This document shows, piece by piece, positions 46,166-60,472 of a stretch of 64,000 bases of DNA; within the stretch, counting starts at the first letter, position 1; every line of letters begins with the position of its first letter. The stretch comes from Phoronis australis (lineage: Eukaryota; Phoronida; Phoronidae), in assembly GCA_002633005.1 (NCBI GenBank), contig NMRA01000020.1:89621-153620 (forward strand), in the 5' to 3' direction. A program made the position numbers and the translations under genes. The notes under the pieces are model-generated. The model was given only the letters and a program-made list of their open reading frames with translations. It was not told the DNA's origin and searched no databases.

Positions 46166-49100
46166 TGTTCAGTAGCAGCTAAACCAACATCAAAGCAGCA
46201 AGAGCGTTCAACGTAGGAACAGCGCTATCAGAAAATCTCAAATAATTCAAAAAGTAGACATCCTAGCGAAAAATGGAAAATATCTCCTGAGAGCCCATTC
46301 AAAATTCTATCTAAGAGGTTAGTTGTGCAAAATTCTGCAAACTTTTTGAAAAAAATGAAATTTTGCGTTTTTTTTTGAAATTCAAAGTCAAATAACTCGA
46401 AAACGGTAAATCTAAGAAAAAATTGTTATAGTTCATTTGAGAGAATATACCTCAGAGAATCTACATGCAAAAATTCACATCATTTTCTCTTCCCGTTTAA
46501 AATGGCATCCCAGCACGACTGAAAATGGCTCAACATGTGGGTCAACATGCCCCAGATCCACCATCTTGAAAGCAACTTCCGGTTTTTCAGCTGTAAATAA
46601 TAGCATGTTATAAAAAATTTTACCTGAAAAATTTCAAAGGAATTGGTCCAACAATGCACCCTCTACAGGAGAAAACGCTTTAAGCCCAAAATCGAGGTGC
46701 GCATGCGCAATTGCAGATATTTCCGCCATCTTTAACCAGAAGTAAACAATTTCCGGTACACATATAGCGCACATCCGGTCCAATATTCATGCTGATTTTC
46801 AGCCCTGTACGTAAAACATTATAGCCTCCAGGAACATTTGAATTAAGATTCAAATGAAAACAAAATGGCCACCACATCCGCCATCTTGGATCCGATTACG
46901 ACGAAAAACAATAGGCTTCTAGTACTTCCGAAACTACGTGTTATGTGTAAATTTTGTGATGATCGAACGAAAATTGCGACCTGTATTGTGCGAACAAAAA
47001 AAAAAAAAACTTAGTAACAGAGCAACATACGAAGCGAAATTTATTTGGTAAATATTTATGTCGGAAATTGGCGAGATTTTACTGCACTGACACAGACTAC
47101 AGTATTAGTATGCGTTAAAAGCCAAATTAATAGGGAATTAAAAACTCTGTAGGTGGGCATACAAGCCAAACATGAGGTTTAAAAGTTTTGCCCAATCTGC
47201 CGTTTCGAGAGAGGAAGCAGTGAGTTGATGTGAGCCACTGTGGTATTTATTTACTAAACAGTTAACAGCCATTTAGCGATGGAGTTGTGACATGTTGGGA
47301 CACGCCTTGTTGCTAGATTGCGATGGTATAGTAGACAGTGTTATTTCCTAGCAGTTCATACAAATTCCTTGTGAACATCTAGTTGTCAAACTGCCACTGA
47401 CGTGGGTTTGCACATTAAAACAACTACTGCAAAAACTTCCAGCATCTTAAAATGTGTGTAAATGAAAGGAATTGTGTTTCGCCCGTCAACTCAACCCGTT
47501 ATGCACACAAGAATTAGAAATTGGGTCAAGTGAAAGTGGGTCAAGCGAAAGGCACTTTTGTGATTTCACAATACTAAAGAGCTGTGCACAGAATGTTTCC
47601 TATTAGAAGTTTGCATACAGCAAGTTAGCAATCAGAACTATACACAACTGCACAGTACAAAAAGATTTAAAGCGGCAATAAAACTGCATTCCGTCCAAGA
47701 AACTAAATTTTGACTTAGGTCACTTGCGATTATAAAATTGTATAGCACTTAAAATTGTGAGAAGACTCCTACGTTTAAAAAATAAATTTGTTCTATAGCA
47801 TAATCTGTGCCTGATTATAGTCTCAGTAAGAAGTGTCAATTTCAACAACGTGGCTGTTTTTAGTGCACCGCAGAAAAGACTGAATGAATACGATGTCCTC
47901 TGAGACATTCCTACATCTAACTGCAGCTCGAAATTCCTCCAGTTTCTGAAAGCTTGCCTCATTGTTCTGAAAATCAATTTAAAATACAGGTGGGAGCTGA
48001 TTTGAGCAGTGGATTCCTCTCTCATAAGTCGAGGACAGGCACTCAGGCAAGCAGTCAGCGATTAATCGAAAAATTTTCAAAACTAGAGGGTAGTGTTGAC
48101 GTGAGTACGGATGTCAACCAAAGTTTTTACGATAATGTCCGCTGACCGGAGACATAAAGGTTTAATAAGCTGGCGCTGTCATTACGTGGGTACAACCCAA
48201 CCTGGTGTTATATCCCCCAGAGGTTTGTGACTGAACATTTATCTGAACCAGTGTCAATGGCACAAAATCAATAATAATATGTTGGTAAGACATACAACCC
48301 ATTTTCACCCTCCAGTAGTCACCTCAGGTCAATTATCATCAATTAGGATGGTCAACCTTGAATAGCATTCTTGGATAATGGAAAAAAGCGGCAAAATGAT
48401 CCTTGGGTACTGACCCTCTCTGTGACTTCTTAGTTTCACAATCTTCAAGTCAGGAAACAAAAATCAATAACAAATAAGCAGAGACTTTGTCAGTTAGTTG
48501 TATAAGCTATCAAACTTCTCTTCTTATCTTCTTATGCAACATCCAGGTAAAATGAAGATCAGTACACTCCACAATAAACATAGACTCCAGCTTACTACAC
48601 TTAACCAGTTATAATTGAGCAGCACATTCTTCTCTGACTGCCAAAAACAAAATTGAAGGGTTTCATCGAACTGACAAAGAAACACCTCATTCTAGAATGG
48701 GTACAACATAAAAATAGATTATAACATGGTCAGGAAATGAGGATCTCCCCCCCCACATGTCCACCCCCAGTGGAACTTAAAAGACAATGCATCCGAAAAG
48801 ACAAGGGGTCTAGACAACTATAATGATCGAAATGTTAATTTTATAGTGTATTTATCCCAAGTATTAAGGAAATACATGCAGGAAACACAGGCAACAAAAA
48901 TGACAACATTCAAAAGTCAATTGCCCTTGACCCCGCACCTATGGCAGTCCAGTAGATCAGACAATCATGTCACACACAGTCTGCTACAGATAGAAGAAGG
49001 ATGTCCCTAAGTTTTCCATGTCAAATTGTTATCAGACCCATCATAGAACTCTCTGTGTTATTAGCCAGTAAAGAGTGATTTCACACTCACTGTGAGATAA

Positions 49101-51845
49101 TGGCAACTTATCTACCCTAAGGCTCAGGCCCAATAGAATAACCCAGTCACAGTGCTAAGTATCACAGTGAATGGAAGATTTCCTACCTCATGTACATGGA
49201 CAAAATCCAGAGAAGGAAATCACCAGGCACACTGTCATAGTTGTAAAGATTAGCCAGCTGAAGAAATCTATTGAAGGTCGTTCCTCTTTGCAATCAAATG
49301 CAGAAATGTCAATACAGATGATTTACAATCACATGCAGTCACCTTCAAACATAGTGCACACACGGAAATGGGTCAATATTTGCTTAATGATCCCATGTGC
49401 GGTGTGACAATGTACATTTCAAATCTAATTCCGAGGAGCTAAACAACATGCAATGCACCACCTACAGGATGAAACTAATACCATTCCATGCTGAATAAAT
49501 ACAGGATAAACTCTTGCCTTGATCAAGAGAGGGTGCTAAAAGTCATAACAGATCAATCTTTCAGTCACTCAACTAAATGAAATATTATCTAACACTAACC
49601 AGCCTAATTTGTAACCTGACATGACTTGCATTGATTAATACCTAAAGACAACATGGTATGGTATAATCACAACACAAGTTATAAATAACACATTTGAACC
49701 ATGACCTATTTAAGGGTGCAGGAAGCCGACCTGCTGTTTTTGAGCTTAATGGAAATTTCTTGCTCAGAAATTGTGGTTGCTCCCTCTTATGATATCCTAG
49801 ATCCACCACTGCTGTCTTGACTGGATTGTGACCACGAAACTTTACTCAGAGCTTGACTTGCAAATGGACGAATCATGCGCCACACTTCAAGTAATTTTCC
49901 CAAATTCATGAGGCGTAACTGGACAATTAGGAGTCAAGCCTCCAATAAAGTATTGCGGTCACTGGCTTTGATTGAGAACAAAAATCATGAAAATCAAAAG
50001 GATTTTGTAGATTCGTCGACAGGCAACTCCACAAATTAGCATGGCTGTAACAGTGTCAAGTCTACTCCGCTATTAAATAGGTGGGCAAGTGATTACTAGT
50101 AATGGGTCTTCTTTTTGTCATCTTTAAACATTGAAAACCTGACCACCAGAATGGGTGACTTCAAGAGATAAGGGTTATTTTGACGCACAGGTAAGACCGT
50201 GGCTTAACTGGAGACACCAAGTAAATTTTGTGCTCCTTACAGTAATGACAATGCCATTATCCACAGGGAGTTATGCACCATCACATTGTGTGAACAGACC
50301 GTACGCTAGTGAAAGCTAAGCCAAAAATAAGACAAAGCGAAAACAATGTCATCTAAAATTGTTGCCTTTTGCATTTAAGTCAGCAGTGAATGCTTACAGA
50401 TTAACTACTGTCCTAAAAACCTTTTACAAACTCCTTACGTAATGTTTCACCAAACCAAACCGTCTTCGAAATTGTCTTTCACACGAGTTCTACAAGATTT
50501 TTCTGTTGTTTACTGTTTTTCAGATAATCACTATTGATTTTCTTCACGAGTTACAACTTCTTCGTCATGTCTGTTCATTTATTTTGCCCTATTTACAGTG
50601 TACTTGGTACTTATTCATAATTATGTCTACGTGATTTTCGTAAGGCTCTAGATTCAGCAGGTTTCAATCTTTCCTCAGCCCTTCCCTAAGCCAATTACCC
50701 TTCTTGTCCAGGCTACTGCCCAAATTTTCTTCACAAATTTAAAGATGCTAACATGGTTTGAACAGCGTAGATGCCACAGAACAATATTTGGTTCCAACTG
50801 TTTGAAACACAGAAATCTGCCTTTGAAAAGTAGAATGACAATTTTAGCGATTATTTTTGTGCAAAATAAGTCGGAAAATTACTGTAATGTGAGCAGACGG
50901 CGTAAACGGCCAGCGACACCAGTCACCTTATGCCATGTCAGTTTGGGCAAGTCACAGTTGTCTTTAAACCAGCATGACATTACATTTCCGCACTCGTCCA
51001 TATTCACACCTCGTGCCCATATTCGACTCAACATCCACGCCCAAAACTTCCAATTCTTTAAGTTACTTTTCAATGCTCACGCTCACCCAGAATTTATACG
51101 ATTGGGACTTTCTTGAAAGTTTTTGTGAACGCCCATCTCGTGAGATTCACAGTTGCCAAAATGTAACAAAAATCCGTTTCAGTGTGATTTGGACATGTAT
51201 AATTCGCAAGAGAAATTATCCACTCTCTACTGAAGGGAGAAGTGAAATACTTCTTTCAGCTCAAGCACACTTTAAATTTGTTTTACTTGTGAGTTAATGG
51301 TGCGGTAACTTGCACGAGTGAATCGAATCGACCTTTCAGGTAAATGTCCATCCTGACTCGACAAAAAATTTGTTTAAACGGTTATGCTTGGCTTAACGCC
51401 TGCCTCCTGATTTTTGAATTTCCCAATTTGAGCACCGTAACTTAGTGCAAATGCATCACAGTGTTTCAAAATTGAACTAGCAGTTTCAAGGGATAAGAAA
51501 TATGTCACTTACCTTGACTTAAAGCATAATAATTTAAGGAGCTCTGAAGTGCCGAATTCTGAAAATTTCAAGAAATCAAATTACACAAATTGGAAATAGC
51601 AGACACCAGATAATGATAATGTCAGTTCTTGGCCAGATGATTAATAGAAAGTTAAAGTAACAAAAACAAGACCTGTTGTTCACATTACAACAGTTTTGAT
51701 ATTCAGACAACAGATTCTCTATGTAGCAATAACTGAATACGGCGTTTTGATATTCCACGATATCATCATCAGGTATAACGCAGTCAGTACGAAGATTCAA
51801 TAACAAAAGAACAATGGTGAGGCAAATCCAAAATCCAGTAGCTCA
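46166..51845. other. No gene recognised
   Basis: 46.25-47.1 kb looks like an old dispersed repeat (CGCCATCTT-rich blocks, A12-14 run at about 46996). A plus-strand frame at 47954 and a minus-strand frame at 50879 lack family resemblance. Nothing else seen. Confidence 0.45.
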
Positions 51846-51965
51846 CACCAGCATGCACAACACAGTACTGAACATCCAACCTCTACCAAATCCCTAGTTT
51901 GTATGGCCCATGCACAACACAGTACTGAACATCCAACCTCTACCAAATCCCTAGTTAGTATGGCC
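51846..51965. repeat. Two-copy tandem repeat, about 59-60 bp
   Basis: CATGCACAACACAGTACTGA+ACATCCAACCTCTACCAAAT+CCCTAGTT occurs twice in a row, each followed by GTATGGCCCA. Nearly identical. Confidence 0.9.
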
Positions 51966-52539
51966 CAACTAATGTTCAGGTTTAGTGACCTCTTTACATA
52001 AGATTGCTTTATGAGGAGATCCTCAATCTAGTGCAATTGTTGTCCTGGACAAGGACTTTCACACTGGAGAATGATGTATGTATTTCATGGCCAGTGGCAA
52101 TAGACTAAGTCAACAGAGCACCATTGTTGCCCTTCTAATGTTCAGCCTGTCAGTTATGTAAAATCCTGGGGGTCATGCTGGATACAAACTCCTTGCAATT
52201 TTCAGGACTCACATGGCAGACTGCATTCCTAATGAGATTTTTAATTTAGATCTAAGCCTTGACAAAGGAGGAGTTTCATAGATTGAAGAAATAGTTAACT
52301 GTCAGTAACATCTGTGATTTAGGATGATGGATGAAGAACCAATATATGGTAAATTACTCTACACCTTTTACTGTTCAGGACCTTGCATGCTGGCAGGAGG
52401 CAAGTTTTGTCTCTCCACCTGAAGCCTTTGCTGTGTACCGACTGTATTACACATGGTGATGATATCGAGGAAAATCGAAACGCCGGATTATAAAGCTTTG
52501 CTATTCAAATAATGCTACCAAGGGAATCCGTTACTCCAC

Positions 52540-53790
52540 ATGACATGGTAAATTCTCACCAATTTAGGGCACAATATGACGGACAAAATGAAATGTTGTT
52601 CTCTCATTTTTTTTCATAAAAGATATGCAGCATAAAGTTAACGGTTTACCATATTCAAGGACTGTACTATAGCTGCCACTGGAAAATAATTTGGAAAAAA
52701 GCGGGTAACAATGTTAGAGGACCTTGAAAAATAAAAAAGAATAATTTTGGAAAATGTTTTGGTCCAAAATTGCTAACATTGTACCGTATATAAAAAATAT
52801 AAAATAAATCTCCTTGAAATCAAGATTCTTGCAAACTTTTATCATTTGCATTGACGTCTGCATTTCGTGAGTCTGTCAAACCTGAGCTTTCTCACTTTAA
52901 TCTCACAGCTACTGCCATCTGGTGGCATAACAATCTCATCTGATCATTAGTTTGACAAATTACAGGAAACATGTACAAAAAAGGTGCATTGCACTGTGTT
53001 ACTGAAAATGTTTCCCATAATTCCTCATTCTAAGTATGTATAAGTCTACCAAGACCTGTAGTAAGGTCAGCAGGTTCTATCAATACAAACGATTGTCACA
53101 ACAGTTGACAAATAATAGAACGTGTTCCCATCACCATTGTGAGAGAGTTCTTTCTAGCCACCCTTTCCAACAACATGTGTTGGTCAACCTGTCAGTAGTA
53201 GCTTACATGCACACATATGTCAATACAAACAAAATCTCACCAATTTAGGACAAGTGCAATATTACATTCTTTATTATTTCGCAAAGGATAATCACCAAAT
53301 AGATGCTTATCATTTTTAAGTTTTATCTTGCATCGAAAATGTTTTTAAAATATCAATGAGGGCAATCGTAACAACATGCGAAACCTTTGAAAATTGAAAA
53401 ACTGCATTTTTTAATCATTACAGTTTGAAATGGGTGAGATTTTGCCAAACGCATCGACCATTTTAGGACAATTGGCCCTCTGTGGCAATTTCTCCACGGC
53501 AGTTCTTTCTCCTGAGATTAAGACTTTCAGTGAGGAATACATACATTCACAAAGATCAAGAAAAACTCCGCCACATTTCTTGGAAACAACACTGTAATTC
53601 CTCACTTAGTTAGCACACAACATGGCCGACAAGAGAAATTCTGTTTTGTCAAATTTCTCCACAAAACAAAAGATTTAGAAAATTCTAGTCTATCACTACC
53701 ATGGTTTGTACTGTTTAGATGTCAAAAAACGTTTCGTACAGTTTTTCTTATCTGCAATAAAGTAATCAGCCTCTGCAAAATGAAATAATT
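52540..53790. repeat. Dispersed repeat family C, three clustered copies
   Basis: Copies begin at about 52548 (AAATTCTCACCAATTTAGGG, ACAATATGACGGACAAAATG), about 53228 (AAAATCTCACCAATTTAGGA) and about 53610 (CACACAACATGGCCGACAAG, AGAAATTCTGTTTTGTCAAA). Each is AT-rich downstream with AAAATGTTT-like segments. Confidence 0.55.
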
Positions 53791-53911
53791 ACAGTTTGAG
53801 CAATTATTCTTGCATGAAGCAAGTGAAGAACCACGGAGCTAATAAAGATGTGTACCTGAAGGCCCAGCCTTACAGCTTCATAGCAAGCACATTCACCAAC
53901 AGACTAATCCA

Positions 53912-53935
53912 CAACAACAACAACAACAACAACAA
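53912..53935. repeat. (CAA)n microsatellite, about 8 units
   Basis: Uninterrupted CAACAACAACAACAACAACA. Confidence 0.95.
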
Positions 53936-56557
53936 AAGACAGTCTTTTATCATTTATTGCCTTCACCAACCAGGTATTGCATCCCCTACAGGAGTATAGA
54001 TTCAATAACAGGTCCATATCTTAACTTGGCCCTTCACAATATGGCTGTTTCAGTCACCCACAGTACTTGTCCATGTTGCAGTAAATATTCTCCAGTTTGG
54101 AATAATCTCTAAAGTTTGAGACAATCAAATTCAAGCGAAAATTAATTTTTCTTGATTCTGAAGATTTGGACACAGGAAATTTTCGTTTTCATCATATTTC
54201 TCAAATATTGGACCCTGGATTTGGTATCAGTAGAGTCTGAAATGAAATTGTTAAAAGTAGCTGCCAAAACAAAATTTGTCATTATCATTTAGTTCAAAAA
54301 CAGTAATGCTAAAAGATTCCCATTCAGAAAATAGAGCTGAATAATCTGAGTATGTCAGTCAGCTGTCTTTCAACTTTGCTTCCATATGTAGCGCTATAGC
54401 TAGAATTGCATAATTCTGCAAATTTGCACTGGTCAAACAGGCTGAATGAAATCCTAGGAAAGAGTAATGTTGATAAAGCAAATATGATTTTTGATTGGTC
54501 AGTGAACAGGCTCACTCCTCCCACTTCCACAAAGTGATGGACGAAAAGTTTCATAAAGCTGCACCACTTGTTGGTTTACACCTGCAACATGTTGCGTGAC
54601 ATATTGCCGAGTCATAAAATGCATGTTTGCAATTTGTTGTGCACTGTCTAAAGCATTTAACAAATGGACAGTTTTTTCGAAGCCCTGAAGTCACCTCCAA
54701 TTTGACTAAGGAACAACTTGAGATAATAACAATAAATAGTATAAATCCTGTATTTTAATAGAAGGTGGCATAATAGCATCGGATGGACATCAAACGGAAC
54801 ACGAGTACATACCCAGACAAGTACGGTATGTTCTGAGATGTACACATTACAATCATTAAACTGAATCCTCGTTAAAGAAGAAAACGTGCATTGTGGAAAT
54901 AGTGCGATTTAGAAATGTGAATTTTATCAGTACTATGAGAACAGACAGAGAGCATTTAGTTGACAGCAGAGAAAGGCTTCACCTAGATGGACGAGAGGGG
55001 TTCAAAAAGGACGACCAGAGACAAAATAGCGCCAGTATTTGCAGTAAAAACTAGGGACTTAGGTTCGCTTAATGTTTTCATTTTCCGATGGATTAAGATT
55101 ATCTAGGTGCAACAGAAAACAAATTTGAACGAGTGTTGCATCTTTGTAAATGTGTGACTAGCATCCCTTAAATTATCATAAGTAGAGACCTTGCTCACTT
55201 GAGGGGAAAGGTGCCTATGTCGCCCCCTGTTGGCAATGCCTCAAGTAGCCAAAACTTATGTTTTGCTCAACTGATTCAAACACTGAGGGAGTTCTTTAAC
55301 CATCAAATGGGATTTTGTGGGCTTGACAAGGAGAGTTTCGCATGATTTCTAAATACTTTTATAGGAGAATGGGGACGCCCCTAAAATCGACCCATCCAGG
55401 GCCCTGATAACAATGACTCATATACAATAGAAACCATGCGACATCCAATTTTTTTTGATTGAAGGTGAGTTCATAGCAGGTCTGATTTCACTGAAACAGA
55501 ATACAGCTGAACGTTACACTGAACCCTCGCAGGACGGTTGTTATAACAAAAGTTCACTATATACCGGTAGTTATTTTTTACCTCATTAAACTTTACTTTG
55601 TCAAATTTCTCAATAAGATCAATATTTTTTCACCAAGTCCATTAAAAATACAATTGTCAAAATTTCCATTATTTGCAGCCTTTGAAAAATACAAAAAAAA
55701 AAATATTTTGGACTTTAATTTTCTGCAAAAATAAGTGTAAAATTATCATATCCAAATCTACTTGCATACAGTGCTGTTGACTTGCGAGTGTATAGAATGG
55801 AAGGCTATAAGCTAGGGAACATTAGTTTGACCATAAAAGGCGATCAAAGGCATTTGAAGATAAAACAAAATCACACGATTAATGAATTCAACCAGAGAGA
55901 TCCAGTGTGAAACGGAAATGGTAGACTCGAGAGAGAGAACGTTAAAAGGGTGTCTTGAAGTGAATATTAAGAACACACGGACACTTCCTACCACAATGTC
56001 GGCGACTTCACTATCGCTCTCTCTGTCATAATCCATAATGTCTAGTGTACCTGATTGGACAATTCAAAAGATTCAGTGTGTTATGGTACTATCACCAAGC
56101 ATGCCAGCATAATCTTATTAAGACCTGTCAATGGATAATCACATCATAGCATAGCAGTGTACAGTCAAACAATGGACAGCGTTTTCTACCTGAAAATGGA
56201 CAAAATGACTTGGCAGAACTTTTTTATTTAAATCAGTAAGTTCAAGTCTATAAACAGGGTAAAAAAACAGTTTCATCAGGGCACACCCAGACAAGATACG
56301 TTCAGTATGTTAACAGACAGTTTCAGAAGGCAACAGACAGTGAAATGTAACGTCATTATTTCAACAAACCAGTTTTTGTAGGTAATTTCAGATAAAATTT
56401 AATACTTAAGAACAAAAATTATGTCTTTGTGTTCAATTTTGGCTTGAAGAAAGATACAAGAAACAGTAAAAAATAAAAATCTACCTGTTGTTGAAGCTAA
56501 AAATAATTCAAAACCCGCATGTTTTTACTAAATACTTCCAATACATGCAATGAGCCA
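53936..56557. other. No gene recognised
   Basis: A minus-strand frame starting MDYDRESDSEVADIV at 56036 ends at a donor-like GTAGGA but does not join the known gene in phase. Nothing else supported. Confidence 0.45.
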
Positions 56558-56832
56558 GGGTTCTGTTTCACGAAAAATGAGAAAGACTTATAAGTCAGAA
56601 ATTTGGTCTTGCGCTCACTCCACACGACTATTTCAGAAAATAATTAAACCTCACTTAAGCAAAAGTCTAGGTGAAGATGCACATGGCTGCTAGATGCTGA
56701 CATAATTTCTATAAATAACTTCTAGACTGAGATATGCTCATAAAAACATGGTGGCTAAACATTTTTCCAGCAGTTGTAAAGAGGGAACGTAAGAGCAAAT
56801 TTCTTACGTCACTTTCATGAAACAGATCCCTG
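56558..56832. mobile_element. MITE, family M, with about 20-bp TIRs
   Basis: Left CAGGGTTCTGTTTCACGAAA and right TTTCATGAAACAGATCCCTG are inverted copies with two mismatches. Interior blocks GTCAGAAATTTGGTCTTGCG and TAAGAGCAAATTTCTTACGT are shared with the 15544 copy. Non-coding. Confidence 0.8.
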
Positions 56833-57397
56833 AAGTCTAACACTGGCCCCAACCAATACCTAATTTCCAGTTATGGTCCTCTAATACAAGAACTGCTTTT
56901 CAAACAAACGTCGGGTTCTGACAATTCTATATCTTCCTCAAAGTCCTGTCGGATTATTTCCCAACTACATACTCTCGCGTGTTGGCACACAACGTAAGAA
57001 CTGATCAATGTTCAATGTAATAATGAAAAGAACGCGTAGACATATATGCACATAATTTACATGTATTTACTCCGAACGTATGAGCGGACTCCGTGACAGC
57101 AAGTATCGGCAGAATCAAACCAATCTGCAGCCAACTAACACAACAGTGAAGGTACCCTTATAAGTTTGAGTTCATGCGAGTTTGAGCACTACCAAATGCA
57201 ATGGAAACCAATGGCATAGATTCAGAAAACTACAATCCAACGCCTGAAGCTCAACAGTGCAGTGTTGATACACCCAGCCTCATTCAATATGCTACACTGT
57301 AGTGCAGTGTCTATTAACCAAATGACATGCATAGTTATGCAACTACCTCCACCTAAAATGAAAAGCCCTTATTGATCGCTCCTGCTACACTATCAGT

Positions 57398-57549
57398 GAC
57401 AATGTAGAAACTGGTAGAATACTTTGAAATCTGGTCAAAATATTTATTCAAAAAACACATTAGCTTTGGTGCCTAATAGGTGCAGCCCTTCATCAGGTAT
57501 AAAGACAAATGTATGATTTTAAATTGAATTAACCAGTTTCTACATTGTC
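57398..57549. mobile_element. 152-bp MITE-like element with perfect 18-bp TIRs
   Basis: GACAATGTAGAAACTGGT (57398-57415) and ACCAGTTTCTACATTGTC (57532-57549) are perfect inverted copies. The interior holds GGTGCCTAATAGGTGCAGCC+CTTCATCAGG. No coding capacity. Confidence 0.8.
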
Positions 57550-60149
57550 TAATTTTATCCAGTCTAGACACAAGTCATTTTTAATTTATCAGTGATAAGC
57601 TATTTAACAGCCTGGTAGAGTCTTGCTTAGCATTTTATAGGAGCAACCTACTGGAAGGCACTGTTACATGCCTACAGCATACAGCGCATGGCAACTAATG
57701 GAAACGTCTGTCGTTTCCTTTAAGGAAACAGGCAGACTTGAAAACTTCCTTCACAAAGAACCATAACAGGGCTCTCGTGCTTTTAGCGCAGGTGTTTTGT
57801 GCAATGGGCCCACCCATGAGGCCTGCGCACGTCTGATACACCGCAAATGACATCAGACCACCTGCACTGTTTTTTTACTTAATAACAGCCCACAGCTTTT
57901 TATTGGAGAGGAACTTACTGTATCTGATCAGAGCCTGGTGCCAAAAAACAGAAGCAAAATGAAAAAATGGCCGCTAGGGGGCGCAGATTACATAGAATCT
58001 GTCTGAAAATGAAAAAATGTTGTCATCTCCACTATAGAAACCTATCCGCCAAATTTCGTGAGGATTTGTCAATGAACTTGGTAGATACAGAGACCATAAA
58101 AAAACAGCTAATTTGCCACCAGGGGAGCACAGCGGTAGTCGACTCCGTCATAATACTGACATAGGTTGCGATCACCGTGCTCACTGTCCACACTATCCCT
58201 CGAGCAGAACATTTCGTTTCGGTTTACACTGACCAGTACAATTGTGTCTCTACCAGTTTTTCCGTATACCAAAGAGGTTAAAACTAAAAAGGAACAGTGT
58301 GCGACTGAAATCACTGAGCAGCAATTGAACACATATTTGATCCGAAAAGTACAAAAAAACGATACAAGTGAGAGATAAATTAAAATGTTGAAATACGCTC
58401 ACGTCCAGCAGGGTAAAAAATCTGACTGAACTGCCTCCTTTTTGAGCAGTTCAACAGACTGCAATACTAGTGAAGGCTGGATGCGAGACAATCGCAGTTT
58501 TGTCAAGCGCTACATTTGGAACAAATCTAGTTATTCACAGATAATTGTTATTTAGTTCACAGGTTACTCTTTCCTGACATATTATTTCTACTGTACTTTC
58601 TTCAATCATCAAGTAAATCAGTTGTGTATACTCCCAGGGAGAACATCACCCTTACCCATCACCCTTACCCATCACCCTTACCCATCACAACCAGGACTAT
58701 GGTAGGACAAAACTAGAAATCTGACACGCAACATCATAAAATCTTACTCAAATAAAGATGTCTGGAGTAAATGACATCAACTTACAATCTGGTGCATTGC
58801 ATGCAACATCCCGTGCCTTCTTGTTTTTAAAGCATAGCCTAGTTTTGATTTCGCTTAAAGAGGGCGTAGTTTAGCCCCGGCCCTATATTGGCCGAAAGTA
58901 GATGGTCCCATGAAACGGTTTTAAAAACTGAATCTAAAATCTTTCTCATTGCAAACATTCAAATGAACTTAAGATCTTACACGATTGCATTAAATTTATA
59001 ATTTTGTTGTAAAAAGAGCTTTATGTTCAAGCAGCAAACGTCAAAATACACAAGCCACAATATAGTGACAGTATTCTCATAGCAAATTGGTCAGTTTAAC
59101 CACAGGGGGCGTATGCGGCAACAAAGGGATTCACTTGGCAACAGATTCTGCAGGTGGTAAAAATTCCCAGGTTGTCTGGAAGTCACAAGATTTTTGTGAG
59201 TTGCAACCAACAAGTCAGAAGTTTGCTTCCCTCTTAGGTTAAGAGTTGAACGAGAGACCATCGCTGTTTTTCCAATCAAGTAAATAAGGTCCTGAACATT
59301 CCCTTTAAACAAGAATCCTAAACCAGGACTAGTTTTATACACACTCTTTCAGACACAGGTTCTGTTGTGAGTTAGTGATGCAGTTAATTAGATTATAAGC
59401 CATGCTGGAAACTACTTTCCAATGAATACCTCAAGGCTTGGGTTTTTGTTGACAAAATCGTATCACTTGACCAATTTTGAAAATTCAAGAACCCACATAG
59501 TCTACTTTTTACTCCACTTTTCAGCTTTTATAGTTTTCATTGGTTTTCATGTCCCAAAAAGAAAATGGAAAATAAAGTCTGGATGCCTTCAAGCCTTCCA
59601 CTGATCTTATAAGAAAAAGTAATTACCCTATGTGACCTTGTGAATAGGGTCACTCTATTTATAGGGAATGGAATGTGGATTGAACTGATACAGCTGATCA
59701 TGAAGATTTCTCCAAATCGATCCTTGTCTTGTTGAAAGGGGATGTTTACAGCATGATAAAAAAGAAGAAAAGATCATGGTAATAGTCGGAAAAAGTTGGT
59801 CCCTGATTAAAAATGATTTGGGAAACATGCAGTTCAAGTGATGAGAAAACCAGTTACTCCCACTAAGTAGCATGCGTTATTCAGTGAAAGTAACTGGTTC
59901 TCACCATCTATTCGGCTTTTACCGCCGGTCACTCATGGTCCTTCACAGTCCTAGCACTTAGCCTTTAAGATTAGGCATGGATGCCCCACTTTTTCAATTC
60001 AAGAGTCCATTGTTTCATTTTCAAATCCTGCTACGTCGTTTGTAAAAGTCAAGACTTTTGCACTACCACAAGTGGGGTTTCCTAGTTTTGGCGAGTTCAT
60101 TTCCCATTTGACTGCATTTGCCTACTTTACTTTATTTATTGCAGTTTCA
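57550..60149. other. No gene recognised
   Basis: Contains CACCCTTACCCAT repeated three to four times at about 58645-58687, and a diverged family F copy at about 59838-59937 (GAGAAAACCAGTTACTCC ... AGTAACTGGTTCTC). No exon found. Confidence 0.5.
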
Positions 60150-60199
60150 CCAAGTCCATGACTCCACAACGAGAATGAGACATGTAGTGAGACATTATT

Positions 60200-60472
60200 T
60201 GACCTGTCTCACTGCTGCGCTGGCCTTCTTGCATCTGCCGCGCGCCCTCTGTCGGCATCGAGAGACGACTGTTGTTTGTCTTGGAGACTGTCGACGGCGG
60301 CTATCCGGCCCATATGCCGGTAATGGCCAATGAGGACGCAACATGAATATTAATTAAGCAGCCCTGCAGCCGATACACGTGCTGGGATGCAGAGCGGCAT
60401 TCGACATCCAGACTGCAAACTAAAACAGACCTGTTGACTCGGAGCTCGACCACGGAACTAAGATGTAAGGTA
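60200..60472 (+). promoter_or_regulatory. Candidate promoter and non-coding first exon
   Basis: A CpG-richer patch (CATCTGCCGCGCGCCCTCTG) followed by CCAAT (about 60325), a TATA-like AATATTAATTAA (about 60346-60357) and, after about 115 bp, a strong donor (AAGATGTAAG|GTAAGAG at about 60472). A plus-strand first exon reading out to the right is possible. No downstream coding exon is recognised in the window. Minus-strand transcription, perhaps as a distant 5' exon of OSBPL5/8, is an alternative: a donor-like CAAACTG|GTGAGT occurs on that strand at about 60739. Confidence 0.25.

Noticed and set aside
47954-48145. Plus-strand 63-codon frame preceded by an acceptor-like AAATACAG
   Set aside because: Composition is coding-like but there is no recognised family, no donor and no neighbouring exon.
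50879-51073. Minus-strand MDECGNVMSCWFKDNCDLPK-type first exon
   Set aside because: Plausible start and donor, but no homologue, acceptor partner or promoter could be supported.
55812-56045. Minus-strand MDYDRESDSEVADIV followed by a donor-like GTAGGA as an upstream coding exon of OSBPL5/8
   Set aside because: It ends in phase 0, and joining to 32065 gives an immediate stop (TGA); no other partner exon is known.
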